A DNA stretch of 64,000 bases from RBG-13-66-14 sp964436465 (lineage in GTDB: Bacteria; RBG-13-66-14). Shown here in pieces: positions 16,936-24,883 of this stretch. Both the position numbers and the translations under genes were made by a program. The DNA lies in NCBI GenBank assembly GCA_964436465.1, contig CAYTCV010000001.1:1-64000 (forward strand). Reading direction: 5' to 3'. Each line of letters opens with the position of its first letter. Within the stretch, counting starts at the first letter, position 1. The notes below the pieces were generated by a model. It was not told where the DNA came from. It saw only the letters and a program-made list of their open reading frames with translations, and did no database searches.

Positions 16936-18288
16936 CTATTCCTCGCGACCGCTCAGCGTCTTGGCCGCCCGGCGGAAGAGCACCAGCAGCGGGTCCCAGA
17001 CCGGCGACGAGTACGGGTGGTAGGCGTAGTCCAGGCCGCAGGCGGCCTCGGCGTCCATTCCCGAGGCGATGACGGTGGCGGCGGCGTTTATCCGTAAATT
17101 CGCTCCGTAGGGGCCGGTCAGTCGCACGCCCAGAATTTTTCCCGTCCCCCGTTCGGCCACGGCCGAGCAGACGAGAACGGCCCGGGGGAGGTGGAACGCG
17201 GCGTGGAGCGGCGCCCGGACGACGGTCTCGACGGCGTCGTAACCCGCGGCCCTCGCCTCGGTCAGGGACAGTCCGGTCTGGGCCAGTTCCAGGCCGTAGA
17301 GCTCGGTGGCGCGCGTCCCCAGGGCGGGGGCGCTTTTACAGAAACCGCCCGCGGCGTTGCACCCGGCCGTACGGCCGCACCGGTTGGCCAGCGCCCCGTT
17401 GGGGATGTAACGGTTCCCCGGCAGGAGGGCGTGGCGCACCGTGGCGCAGTCACCGGCGGCGAAGACGCCGTCCTCGGAGGTGCACTGGCGGGCGTCCACC
17501 TTTACCGCACCGCTGGCCGCGTCGAGCGCCAGCCTCCCGCCGAGCGGCTCCACGTTGGGAACGACGCCCACGAGCTCGACGGCGTACCCGCATTCAACGC
17601 TTTCCACGTCGGTTTCCACCCCGGTCAGCTTCCCGGCGCCGTCGCGGAGGTAACCCCGGACACGACTCCCCGGCAATAAACGGACCCCCCGGCCCTCCAG
17701 GTGGTTTTTGACGGCCTCGGCCGGCTCGGCGGCCAGGCCCGGGACGGGCGCGTCCTCGACGAAAATCAGGACGACGGTTCTTTCTTCCGCCAGGGCCGCG
17801 GCCACGGACATCCCGCCAAAACCGCCGCCGATGACCGCCACCGCGCTTTTCCCCTCCAGCCCTCCTACGAGCTGTTCCATGTCGGCGTAGGAGTGGAGCG
17901 CCGTGACGCCGCTGCCGGTCCGTCCGGGCACGTCGAGCTTGCGGGCCCGCGAACCGGCGCAGTACACAAGGCGGTCATACTCCTCTTCACTTTTCCCTTC
18001 CGCCGATTCGGTCCGCACACGGCGCCGCACCGGGTCCACCTCGATTACTTTAACGCCGGTGCGCAGGTCGATGCCGCGCTCGGTAAAATATGTTAGCGGA
18101 TGTGCCTGAACGCGGGTGAGCCTCTGCACCCGGCCCGAGAGGACGTAGGAGAAGTTGCAGTTGGAGACGGAGGGGGTTTGGGTGGTTTCGAAAACGACGA
18201 CCTCGGCGCCGGGGTCCTCGCGCCTGGCCCGGGCGGCGGCGGAGAGCCCCGCGGCGTTGCCGCCCACGACTAGAATCCGCCTAGCCAT
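16936..18288 (-). CDS. CoA-disulfide reductase/NADH oxidase-like flavoprotein
   Basis: A 450-residue two-dinucleotide-binding-domain flavoprotein. FAD is bound by VVGGNAAGLSAA near the N-terminus, NAD(P)H by VIGGGFGGMS mid-protein, and the second FAD motif is GVFAAGDC. A single redox Cys44 in SNCNFSY matches CoA-disulfide reductase, NADH oxidase and persulfide reductases rather than the CxxxxC pair of glutathione reductase. The C-terminal dimerisation domain ends in the DYAYHPYSSPVWDPL segment typical of this group. No rhodanese or sulfur-carrier domain is fused. It overlaps ymdB by 8 bases. The substrate could be CoA disulfide, a persulfide, oxygen or peroxide. Confidence 0.86.
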   Translation of the reverse strand: MARRILVVGGNAAGLSAAARARREDPGAEVVVFETTQTPSVSNCNFSYVLSGRVQRLTRVQAHPLTYFTERGIDLRTGVKVIEVDPVRRRVRTESAEGKSEEEYDRLVYCAGSRARKLDVPGRTGSGVTALHSYADMEQLVGGLEGKSAVAVIGGGFGGMSVAAALAEERTVVLIFVEDAPVPGLAAEPAEAVKNHLEGRGVRLLPGSRVRGYLRDGAGKLTGVETDVESVECGYAVELVGVVPNVEPLGGRLALDAASGAVKVDARQCTSEDGVFAAGDCATVRHALLPGNRYIPNGALANRCGRTAGCNAAGGFCKSAPALGTRATELYGLELAQTGLSLTEARAAGYDAVETVVRAPLHAAFHLPRAVLVCSAVAERGTGKILGVRLTGPYGANLRINAAATVIASGMDAEAACGLDYAYHPYSSPVWDPLLVLFRRAAKTLSGREE

Positions 18289-19075
18289 CGGCGTCTCCGC
18301 GGTCGACGGTCTCTATGGAAAGAGAGCGCCCGGTTTTTTCATCGAAATCCACCACGCAGCCCCGGAGGGCGACCGGTCCCTCGGCCGGCTCGGCGCGGAA
18401 GGGGAGCGCATTCAAAAACCGCCCCACCACGCTCTCGGTCTTGACCCCGATGACCCCGCCGGTGGGGCCGCACATCCCGGCGTCGGAGAGGTAGGCCGTC
18501 CCGCCGGGGAGCACCCGCCCGTCGGCGGTCTGGACGTGGGTGTGGGTGCCGATGACGGCGGTGACGCGCCCGTCGAGATACCGGCCGAGCGCCTCCTTTT
18601 CGCTGGTGGCCTCGGCGTGGAAGTCCACGAGGATGGCGCTCACACCGGAATCTTTCAGGGTCTCGATTTTACGGTCGGCCGCGCGGAAGGGGCAGTCGAT
18701 TTCCCGCATGAACACGCGCCCCTGGAGGTTGATGACGCCGATTTTCACTCCCCCCGCCGTGGCGTGCACCACGACGCCCCGCCCCGGCACGCCGGGCGGG
18801 TAGTTGGTCGGCCGCAGGAGGTACGGCTCGGTCTCCAGGAGCGAGTAGGCCTCGCGGTTGTCCCAGATGTGGTTGCCCGAGGTGAAGACGTCTATTGCGA
18901 ATCCCTTCAGCTCGTTCAACGGCCTGGCGCTGATGCCCGCGCCGCCGGCGGCGTTCTCGACGTTGGCGACGACGAGGTCCGGGGAAAATTCGGCGAGAAT
19001 TTCCGGCAGGTGCGCCTTCAGCGCCCGGCGTCCCGGCCGGCCCATGACGTCGCCGAGGAACAGCAAGCGGGCCAA
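18281..19075 (-). CDS. ymdB: YmdB-family metallophosphodiesterase
   Basis: This 264-residue protein is a YmdB-type calcineurin-like phosphoesterase (2',3'- and 3',5'-cyclic nucleotide phosphodiesterase in Bacillus, where it tunes the biofilm/motility choice). The dinuclear metal site is complete: GDVMG (D9), ENAAGG, GNHIWDN, DFHAEATSEK and GTHTHVQT, with the family signature SDAGMCGPTGGVIG near the end. I place the start at TTG 19075 because GGAGGA lies 6 bases upstream and the protein then begins with the first beta strand; an upstream frame adds 10 unconserved residues. ymdB often sits beside rny, which is not seen here. Confidence 0.92.
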   Translation of the reverse strand: MARLLFLGDVMGRPGRRALKAHLPEILAEFSPDLVVANVENAAGGAGISARPLNELKGFAIDVFTSGNHIWDNREAYSLLETEPYLLRPTNYPPGVPGRGVVVHATAGGVKIGVINLQGRVFMREIDCPFRAADRKIETLKDSGVSAILVDFHAEATSEKEALGRYLDGRVTAVIGTHTHVQTADGRVLPGGTAYLSDAGMCGPTGGVIGVKTESVVGRFLNALPFRAEPAEGPVALRGCVVDFDEKTGRSLSIETVDRGDADG

Positions 19076-19152
19076 GGGATTCCTCCGCGGGTGCGGTACA
19101 ACCACGGGACCCGTCGCCGGGTCCCGGGTCGGGTGCGTTCAAATGACGTGGT

Positions 19153-19719
19153 TCAGGCCGACTCGATGGTGCGGTATTCCCGCTTCCCGTCCTCGTAGGC
19201 GCTTCGCCCGTGGGAGTCCTGGGCCACGACCAGGGGGAAGTCCCGGACCTCGAGGCGGCGGATGGCCTCGGTGCCGAGGTCTTCGTAGGCTATGACCTCG
19301 GCGGAGACGATGGACTTGGAGATGAGCGCGGCGGCCCCGCCGATGGCGGCGAAGTACACGGCGCCGTACTTCTTCATCGCCTCGACCACGTTCTCCCCGC
19401 GCAGGCCCTTGCCGACCATCCCCCGCACTCCGACCTTCAACAGCGGCGGGGTGTAGGAATCCATCCGGTACGACGTGGTCGGGCCGGCGGAGCCGATGGG
19501 GCGCGGCGGCTTGGCCGGTGCCGGCCCCACGTAGTAGATGACGGCCCCCTCGGGCGGGAACGGCAGCTCACCGCCCTTTTCCAGCAGCTCGACCAGACGG
19601 GCGTGGGCGGCGTCCCGCCCGGTGTAGACGATTCCGGACAGGCGGACCCGGTCGCCGGCGTGCAGGCCGCGGACGGACTTTTCGGTCAGCGGGGTCGTCA
19701 GCTCAATCATGCCGTCGCT
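19153..19719 (-). CDS. Fe-S hydro-lyase (class I fumarase/tartrate dehydratase-type) beta subunit
   Basis: A 188-residue protein matching the beta domain of two-subunit class I fumarases and L-tartrate dehydratases. GDRVRLSGIVYTGRDAAHARL, YYVGPAP, GSAGPTTSYRMD and AVYFAAIGGAAAL are characteristic; DLGTEAIRRLEVRDFP is the family end. The beta subunit completes the active site formed with an alpha subunit carrying the [4Fe-4S] cluster. In most genomes the alpha gene is directly upstream; here upstream is the divergent trmN6-like gene, so the partner must be elsewhere. The ATG at 19719 follows GGAGGGTG. It heads the minus operon with promoter at 19764-19793. Confidence 0.88.
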   Translation of the reverse strand, partial: SDGMIELTTPLTEKSVRGLHAGDRVRLSGIVYTGRDAAHARLVELLEKGGELPFPPEGAVIYYVGPAPAKPPRPIGSAGPTTSYRMDSYTPPLLKVGVRGMVGKGLRGENVVEAMKKYGAVYFAAIGGAAALISKSIVSAEVIAYEDLGTEAIRRLEVRDFPLVVAQDSHGRSAYEDGKREYRTIESA

Positions 19720-19763
19720 CATCACCCTCCGAAGGGTTGTGTAGGGTCGTTTGCAGCGGAGTG

Positions 19764-19793
19764 AGCTTAGCACAGCGGGCTCTTTGCCGTCAA
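19764..19793 (-). promoter_or_regulatory. Extended -10 promoter of the nine-gene minus operon
   Basis: Minus strand: -35 TTGACG (19788-19793), 18-base spacer, then TGC-TAAGCT with the hexamer at 19764-19769. It lies back to back with the plus promoter at 19808-19836, so the two polymerases would compete for a 73-base region. Confidence 0.65.
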
Positions 19794-19807
19794 AGGGGTC
19801 GGCGGCC

Positions 19808-19836
19808 TTGCCGGGCGGGGGCCGCGTTGCTACAAT
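19808..19836 (+). promoter_or_regulatory. Extended -10 promoter of the trmN6-slt-ABC operon
   Basis: -35 TTGCCG (19808-19813), 17-base spacer, then TGC-TACAAT with the hexamer at 19831-19836, about 30 bases before the ATG at 19866. Confidence 0.6.
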
Positions 19837-19865
19837 CCAGTCCGGAACCGCTTCGGGGCCGGGGG

Positions 19866-20597
19866 ATGGCGAACTCCACCGAGATTTTCTCCCTCTTCCA
19901 CGGCGGCCTGACTCTCCTCCAGCCGGGCGCCGGTCCGCGAACGAGTGTGGACGCCGTTCTTCTGGCGGATTTTCTCACCCCCGGCGACGGACCGGTCGCC
20001 GAGCTCGGCCTGGGCCACGGAGCGGCGTCCCTGGCCGCCCTGTACCTGGGTCGGGCGACCGCGGCCTGGGGGATTGAAATCCAGCCCGACCTGGCGGGTC
20101 TCGCCGAAATGAATGCGCGGACGACCGGGCTTCCGCTGGACGTGAAGGCCGGCGACCTGCGCCGACGTGGAGATTTGGGCGAACCGGGCCGCTTCGGCCG
20201 CGTCATCGCCAACCCGCCCTACCGCGCCGCCTCCGACGGCCGGCGGAGTCCGGATGAGACACGGGATGCCGCCCGGCGGGAGGTTTTCGGCGGACTGGGC
20301 GACTTCCTGGATACGGCGCTGTGGCTCCTCGCCGACGGCGGGACGTTCACCCTGATTTATACGGCCCGGCGGCTGGCCGAGCTAATCACCGAGCTCCGGT
20401 CGAGGCGGCTTGAACCCAAGCGGATGCGCCCGGTCCACCCCGGGCCGGACCGCCCGGCGCGGCTGGTCCTCCTGGAAGCGACGCAGGGCGGCGGGGTCGA
20501 GCTGGAGCTTATTCCCCCTCTTTTCACCCACGGGGCCGACGGTGCGTACACCGATGAGATGGCTGAAATACTTGCCGGGCGTCGCGCTCGCCCTTAG
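19866..20597 (+). CDS. TrmN6/YfiC-like N6-adenine methyltransferase
   Basis: A 243-residue class I SAM methyltransferase. ADFLTPGDGPVAELGLGHGAAS is motif I with the SAM-binding Gly loop, an acidic position follows in WGIEIQPDLA, and the NPPY catalytic tetrapeptide is in RVIANPPYRAAS. NPPY marks N6-adenine or N5-glutamine methylation; the opening SLFHGGLTLLQP is typical of the YfiC/TrmN6 family that modifies A37 of tRNA-Val. The end overlaps the start of the lytic transglycosylase by 44 bases in another frame. The ATG at 19866 is preceded by a G-rich stretch; a TTG further upstream would add 43 unconserved residues. Confidence 0.85.
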   Translation: MANSTEIFSLFHGGLTLLQPGAGPRTSVDAVLLADFLTPGDGPVAELGLGHGAASLAALYLGRATAAWGIEIQPDLAGLAEMNARTTGLPLDVKAGDLRRRGDLGEPGRFGRVIANPPYRAASDGRRSPDETRDAARREVFGGLGDFLDTALWLLADGGTFTLIYTARRLAELITELRSRRLEPKRMRPVHPGPDRPARLVLLEATQGGGVELELIPPLFTHGADGAYTDEMAEILAGRRARP

Positions 20598-22797
20598 CCT
20601 GGCCTGCGCCCCGCCCGAGGGGCTCCGGGGCCTGGCCGGGCGCTTTCCGGCGCCGGGCCCGGTGGAGTACCTCGTCGCCGGCTCGCCGGAACATGCCCGT
20701 GAGTCGGCGGCGGATTTACCGGAAAACTCCCCGGAGCGCGTGTACGCCGAGGCCCAGTTGGCCCTCTTCGACGGAGACCCGTCCCTGGCCGACGGGCTCC
20801 TCGCCGACCTGGATTCGGTTCCGGCGCGGCTGCAGAGAGTCCGTCTGGCCGTCTCCGGCAGGGTGCGCTTGAATCCGGAAAACGTACCTCTGTCGGAGGA
20901 GGACCCCGCCCTGGAGCTCGGTTACGGCATCGCGCTTCTGGCGGAGGGTTTCCGCGAGGAGGGGCTGGCGCGGCTGGAGTCGGTGGACGAGGGCGCCCCG
21001 GCCTCCATCGCCGCGTTGGTGCGCGCCGGGGAGCTGGACCGCTATGACGAGACCGACCTGCGCCGGTCGGCCCTGGAGCAGGCCTGGCGCTACGCGACTC
21101 CCGCCCTGCGCCCCCTCGTTCTGCCGCCGTATCTCGCCGCCGTGCGGGAGACGGGCGGTGGATGGGGACTGGGCAACGAGTTGGAGCGCATGCGGGGCGA
21201 GGCGGAGGTTGGCTCGCCGCAATGGGTGGACCTGACCGCGTGGCTCATCCGGGCCCGGCAGCCGCTGGATTCGCGCGACGAGGCCTGGGAGCTGGCCCTC
21301 TACGCCCCGCGGGAGGCCTTCGCCTTCCTCGGCGACCTCGCGCGGTGCCCCGACGAGGAGCTGCCCCGTCTGGCGGCCCTGGCGCTCGAGGTGAAAAACA
21401 TGGTGCTCGCGGCGGGAGCGATTGACCGGCTCACCCTCTCGCCGGCGGTTTATCTCCTCAAGGGGGAGTACGAGCACGCCATCGGCCGTCCGCGCCAGGC
21501 GCTGGCCCAGTACGCCGAGTTGTTCGACGACCCGTTGTATTCAGGCCTGGCCCGTCTCTACGCCGGGGTGACCGAGCAGAGCCGTGACCGGCGGGCGGCG
21601 GCGGAGGAAAACTGGGCCCACGTGACGGAGACGACGGTCCCGCCGGAACTGGCCGGAACGTACCTCGAACGTGACGCGAAGGAGGCCGCGGCCAAGGCGG
21701 ATTTCTACCGGGCCAACCTGCGGCGCACGACCGACCCGTGGGAGGCCGCCCGCCTGTACGCCGACGCGCTGGCCGGGGGCATCTCCGGCAAGGAACGGGC
21801 GCGGGCCGCCTGGCGGTTGGCCGTCATCCGCGCCGGGGAGGGGGATTGGGCCGGGGCGGCGGAGGCCTTCGCCCAAACCGGGGACGACCCCGATTACATC
21901 CACCACGTGGCCTACTGGCGGCCGAGGATGGAGGAACTGGCCGGAGGCTCTTCCGTGCCGCCGACCTACAACTGGGCCTACCCGTTCTACGAGCTCCCCG
22001 TCCGCGGCGCCGAGTGGTGGCTCGTGACCGAACCGGAGGGGGTGACTCCGCGCGGCGGCCTGGTCGAACTCCTGTACTCCCGGCCCGGGGACGAGGAGCT
22101 GGACCTGTTGATGGCGCTGGCGAGTGCGGCCGACGACGACCTCTTCCACGCCTATGCCGGGACGCTGGCCCGTTACCGCGGCGGAGATTCCGAGGCCCAG
22201 GCGTGGCTGGCGCTGGCCTACGCCCGACGCGGCTACGAGGTGGGCGATTACGATGTCCGCCCCGAAATCGAGTACGCCTCGGGCGCTCTGACCGGCGACG
22301 AGCCGGGCGGTCTGTGGGTCCTGGCTCTCGCCTACCCGCTGACGTACCTCGAGGACGCCGAGAAGGCGGGCAGGGCCTTCGACATCGACCCTCTGCTGCT
22401 TCTGGCCCTGGCCCGCGAGGAGAGCCGCTTCGACCCGCGGGCGGTCTCCGGCGCCGGGGCGGTGGGCCTGGTGCAGAAGATGCCGGCCACCGCGGCGATG
22501 CTGGCCAAGGAGCTCAAGCTGGAGGAATACGACCTGCGCGACCCGGCGGATTCGCTCCTTTTAGGCGCGGCCTATCTCCGCCAGATGCTCGACCGCTTCA
22601 AGGGCAACCTGGCGCTGGCGCTGGCCGGGTACAACGCCGGGCCGGGCAACGCGCGCCACTGGGTCGCATCTTTCAAAACGCTGCCCCCCGATGTCTGGTT
22701 ATTACTAAAACCTTTCGACGAGACGCGCCGCTACATCATCCGGGTGGTGGGGAGTTATTACCGCTACCGCCAGCTCTACGGGTCGGATGGAAGATAA
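20554..22797 (+). CDS. slt: Soluble lytic murein transglycosylase, lipoprotein-like
   Basis: A 747-residue protein with a long alpha-superhelical region (about 30-580) and a C-terminal goose-type lysozyme domain, the Slt70 layout. The transglycosylase motifs are LALAREESRFDP with catalytic Glu623, GAGAVGLVQKMPATA, and ALALAGYNAGPGNARHW. It cleaves glycan strands of murein to 1,6-anhydro products during wall growth and recycling. The ATG at 20554 opens an export signal ending SLACAPP; the Cys could be lipidated but the box is imperfect. The helical repeats contain TPR-like units. It overlaps the methyltransferase upstream and the ABC gene downstream. Confidence 0.9.
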   Translation: MRWLKYLPGVALALSLACAPPEGLRGLAGRFPAPGPVEYLVAGSPEHARESAADLPENSPERVYAEAQLALFDGDPSLADGLLADLDSVPARLQRVRLAVSGRVRLNPENVPLSEEDPALELGYGIALLAEGFREEGLARLESVDEGAPASIAALVRAGELDRYDETDLRRSALEQAWRYATPALRPLVLPPYLAAVRETGGGWGLGNELERMRGEAEVGSPQWVDLTAWLIRARQPLDSRDEAWELALYAPREAFAFLGDLARCPDEELPRLAALALEVKNMVLAAGAIDRLTLSPAVYLLKGEYEHAIGRPRQALAQYAELFDDPLYSGLARLYAGVTEQSRDRRAAAEENWAHVTETTVPPELAGTYLERDAKEAAAKADFYRANLRRTTDPWEAARLYADALAGGISGKERARAAWRLAVIRAGEGDWAGAAEAFAQTGDDPDYIHHVAYWRPRMEELAGGSSVPPTYNWAYPFYELPVRGAEWWLVTEPEGVTPRGGLVELLYSRPGDEELDLLMALASAADDDLFHAYAGTLARYRGGDSEAQAWLALAYARRGYEVGDYDVRPEIEYASGALTGDEPGGLWVLALAYPLTYLEDAEKAGRAFDIDPLLLLALAREESRFDPRAVSGAGAVGLVQKMPATAAMLAKELKLEEYDLRDPADSLLLGAAYLRQMLDRFKGNLALALAGYNAGPGNARHWVASFKTLPPDVWLLLKPFDETRRYIIRVVGSYYRYRQLYGSDGR

Positions 22798-24433
22798 ACC
22801 GAAAAGCGGCGGGCTGAAGTCGGCGCTGGAGGTGTTGCGCCCCTGGCGCGGACGACTGCTGGCCCTGAACCTGTTGGGGCTGCCCCAGGCGGGGCTGGGC
22901 GTCTTTCTGGCCTGGGCCGTGGGCTACGGCGTGGACCGCTTCCTCGCCGAGGCCGGCGGGTTGCAGGCGTTCATTCCGCTTCTACTAATCGGCCTGTTCC
23001 TGCTGCGCTCGGGTTTCGGGGTCTTCGTCCAGTACCTGTCCCTAAACCTCGGCTCCCGCATCCACCTGGCCCTGGAGCGCCGGACCTTCGCCAAGCTGTT
23101 GAAAATCCCGCTCCTGGAAGCCGTGGGGACCGGCGAGGCGGCGACCTCCCTCTTTTACGACTGCGACCTCTACTCCCACGGGCTCATCGCGCTCTACGGC
23201 ACCCTCCTCATTTCCCTGTTGCAGGCCGTGGGGCTGTGGGTGTACCTTCTGGTGCTGGACTGGCGGCTGGCGGCGGTGGTGGCCGTGGCCGTCCCGGTCT
23301 TTTTGTTGCCATTACAATTCCTGCTGCGGCGGATTCGAAGGGCCAGCGGCGAGTTCTACGCCGAGAATCAGCAATATTGGAGCCGGTCGGTGGACGCCAC
23401 GCGCGCCCCGAGGCTGGTGCGCGGCGCCGGGGCGCAGGATTCGGAGTTCCGCGACTTCGCCGATGCGGGCGAGCGGAGGCGGCGGGGGATGCTGCGGCAG
23501 GCGAAGCTCCACTTTTTCGCCGGTCCGCTGGGGGAGATTTTCGCGGCCTGCGCCATCGGGGCGGCCTTCTGGCTGGGGGTGGACCTCCTCGACCGGTTCG
23601 CCGGTCCTGTGGGCGCGCAGGGCTTGAGCCTGGGCGGCCTGGGCTCGGCGGCGGTGGCCACGGTCTGGTTGTTGGGCGCGCTCAAGGGGATTTTCGGCGC
23701 CGCGGGCGGCGTGCAGGATACGATGGTGATGCAGGAGCGCCTGTCCAAGCTCTGGGGGACGGCCGACGAGGTCCTGGACGGGCCGGAGCCGCCGGAGTGG
23801 CGCGTCCTGGAAGCCGGTGGGCTCACCTTCTCCTACCCCGACGGGGCCGAGGTTTTTGAGAATTTAAACTTCGGGCTCCGGCGGGGGGAGTTGGTCCACC
23901 TTGCCGGTCCTTCCGGCGCCGGGAAAACCACCCTGGCGCGGGTCCTGTGCCGACTGTACGAGCCGACGGGCGGCGCCCTGAAACTCGACGGCAGGCCGCT
24001 CGCCGATTACGGCCTCGGCCCCTGGCGGCTGAAAACCGCGCTGGTGGACCAGGAGCCGGAGTTTCTGCCGGGCACTTTGGAGGAAGCGGTGGCCTATCCC
24101 GATGAAGTCGGTGATGCGGGAATCGGCGGGCTCCTGCGCGAGGTCGGCCTGGGCGATTTCGACCGGGAGCTGACCTCGGGGGCGCCGGAGCTCTCCGGCG
24201 GCGAGAGGCGGCGGCTGGCCCTGGCCCGGGCGCTGTTCCATAAACCCGAGCTGCTGATTCTCGACGAGACCACCAGCTACGTGGACGCCGACCTGGAGCG
24301 GCGGTTAATCGAGGTGGTGCGGCGGCGGCTGCCCGACGCGGCGGTCGTGGTCATCAGCCACCGTGAGCGGGTGGGCGCCCTGGCGGACCGGAGGCTGCGG
24401 CTGGACGCGGGGGGAATGGCGGAGATGAATTAG
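22787..24433 (+). CDS. ABC exporter half-transporter (fused permease and ATPase)
   Basis: This 548-residue protein has a six-helix type-1 exporter membrane domain (about residues 20-320) and a nucleotide-binding domain with Walker A GPSGAGKTTL, signature LSGGERRRLALARAL, Walker B LLILDE and the switch His in VISHRER. It would act as a homodimer. The substrate is not evident; lipid, peptide and drug exporters all share this layout. The nucleotide-binding part is compact, and the loop before Walker A is short. It overlaps the transglycosylase gene by 11 bases, so an envelope substrate is plausible. It is the last gene before a 300-base repeat region. Confidence 0.85.
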   Translation: MEDKPKSGGLKSALEVLRPWRGRLLALNLLGLPQAGLGVFLAWAVGYGVDRFLAEAGGLQAFIPLLLIGLFLLRSGFGVFVQYLSLNLGSRIHLALERRTFAKLLKIPLLEAVGTGEAATSLFYDCDLYSHGLIALYGTLLISLLQAVGLWVYLLVLDWRLAAVVAVAVPVFLLPLQFLLRRIRRASGEFYAENQQYWSRSVDATRAPRLVRGAGAQDSEFRDFADAGERRRRGMLRQAKLHFFAGPLGEIFAACAIGAAFWLGVDLLDRFAGPVGAQGLSLGGLGSAAVATVWLLGALKGIFGAAGGVQDTMVMQERLSKLWGTADEVLDGPEPPEWRVLEAGGLTFSYPDGAEVFENLNFGLRRGELVHLAGPSGAGKTTLARVLCRLYEPTGGALKLDGRPLADYGLGPWRLKTALVDQEPEFLPGTLEEAVAYPDEVGDAGIGGLLREVGLGDFDRELTSGAPELSGGERRRLALARALFHKPELLILDETTSYVDADLERRLIEVVRRRLPDAAVVVISHRERVGALADRRLRLDAGGMAEMN

Positions 24434-24489
24434 GGTTCGTAGGCCTGATAAACGCCCGTTATTTCGCCAACCGACGCGCTTCCCTAATA

Positions 24490-24680
24490 TAGGGCGGGGA
24501 TTACCTTCGGTCGCAGATACCTATCCCCGCCGCTTTGTAAATCGCGGCGGCCCGCGGAGGGGCCGCCCTACATTATGAATCGCGCGTTTCCGACGTAGTG
24601 GTGGGGTTCCGTCCCCGCCCGCTGCCTTGACCCTCACCCTAGCCCGTAAGCACGCTTCCCCCCAAAGGGGGGAGGGAATC
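24490..24680. repeat. Intergenic palindromic repeats (GGGCGGG-type and CCCTCACCC-type)
   Basis: The 308 bases between the ABC gene and the tRNA hold no gene I can support. They contain an AGGGCGGGGAT...ATCCCCGCCGC palindrome (24490-24532), a second of the same type with GGCCGCCCTACAT (about 24544-24572), a short GGGG-TTCCGT-CCCC (about 24603-24616), and a CCCTCACCCTAGCCC unit followed by a CCCCCC-AAA-GGGGGG hairpin (about 24631-24675). The same families recur at 37.25-37.64 and 40.26-40.56 kb. Confidence 0.75.
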
Positions 24681-24712
24681 ACTGACAATCCCCCCGCGTA
24701 CGTTCGACAATG

Positions 24713-24737
24713 AAACAGGCCCCGCAGGGCCTTTTCT
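24713..24737. terminator. Hairpin terminator between the repeat region and tRNA-Sec
   Basis: AGGCCC (24717-24722), loop CGCA, GGGCCT (24727-24732). On the plus strand it is followed by TTTCTCT. On the minus strand, just past the tRNA 3' end, it is followed by GTTTCATT, a weaker tract. Confidence 0.55.
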
Positions 24738-24741
24738 CTAT

Positions 24742-24839
24742 TGGGGGAAGCTGGTGGGAATCGAACCCACCTGGGACCGGGTTAGGGCCCCACAACGGAT
24801 TTGAAGTCCGCGAGGCTCACCAGATACCTGCCAGCTTCC
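24742..24839 (-). tRNA. selC: tRNA-Sec (anticodon TCA)
   Basis: A 98-nt tRNA on the minus strand. The anticodon loop is CTTCAAA on a GGA/TCC stem end, giving anticodon UCA for UGA. It has the selenocysteine-specific build: an 8-bp acceptor stem (GGAAGCTG with CAGCTTCC), 5-bp T stem GTGGG/CCCAC around TTCGATT, a long D arm and a long variable arm of about 20 nt. A CCA end is encoded after a C discriminator; E. coli has G there. It follows selB by 44 bases on the same strand, so the two are probably co-transcribed. Confidence 0.93.
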
Positions 24840-24883
24840 CCGGCGCGCTCATTCTACCACCGGCCGGCGGCGTAAGCCAAGGG

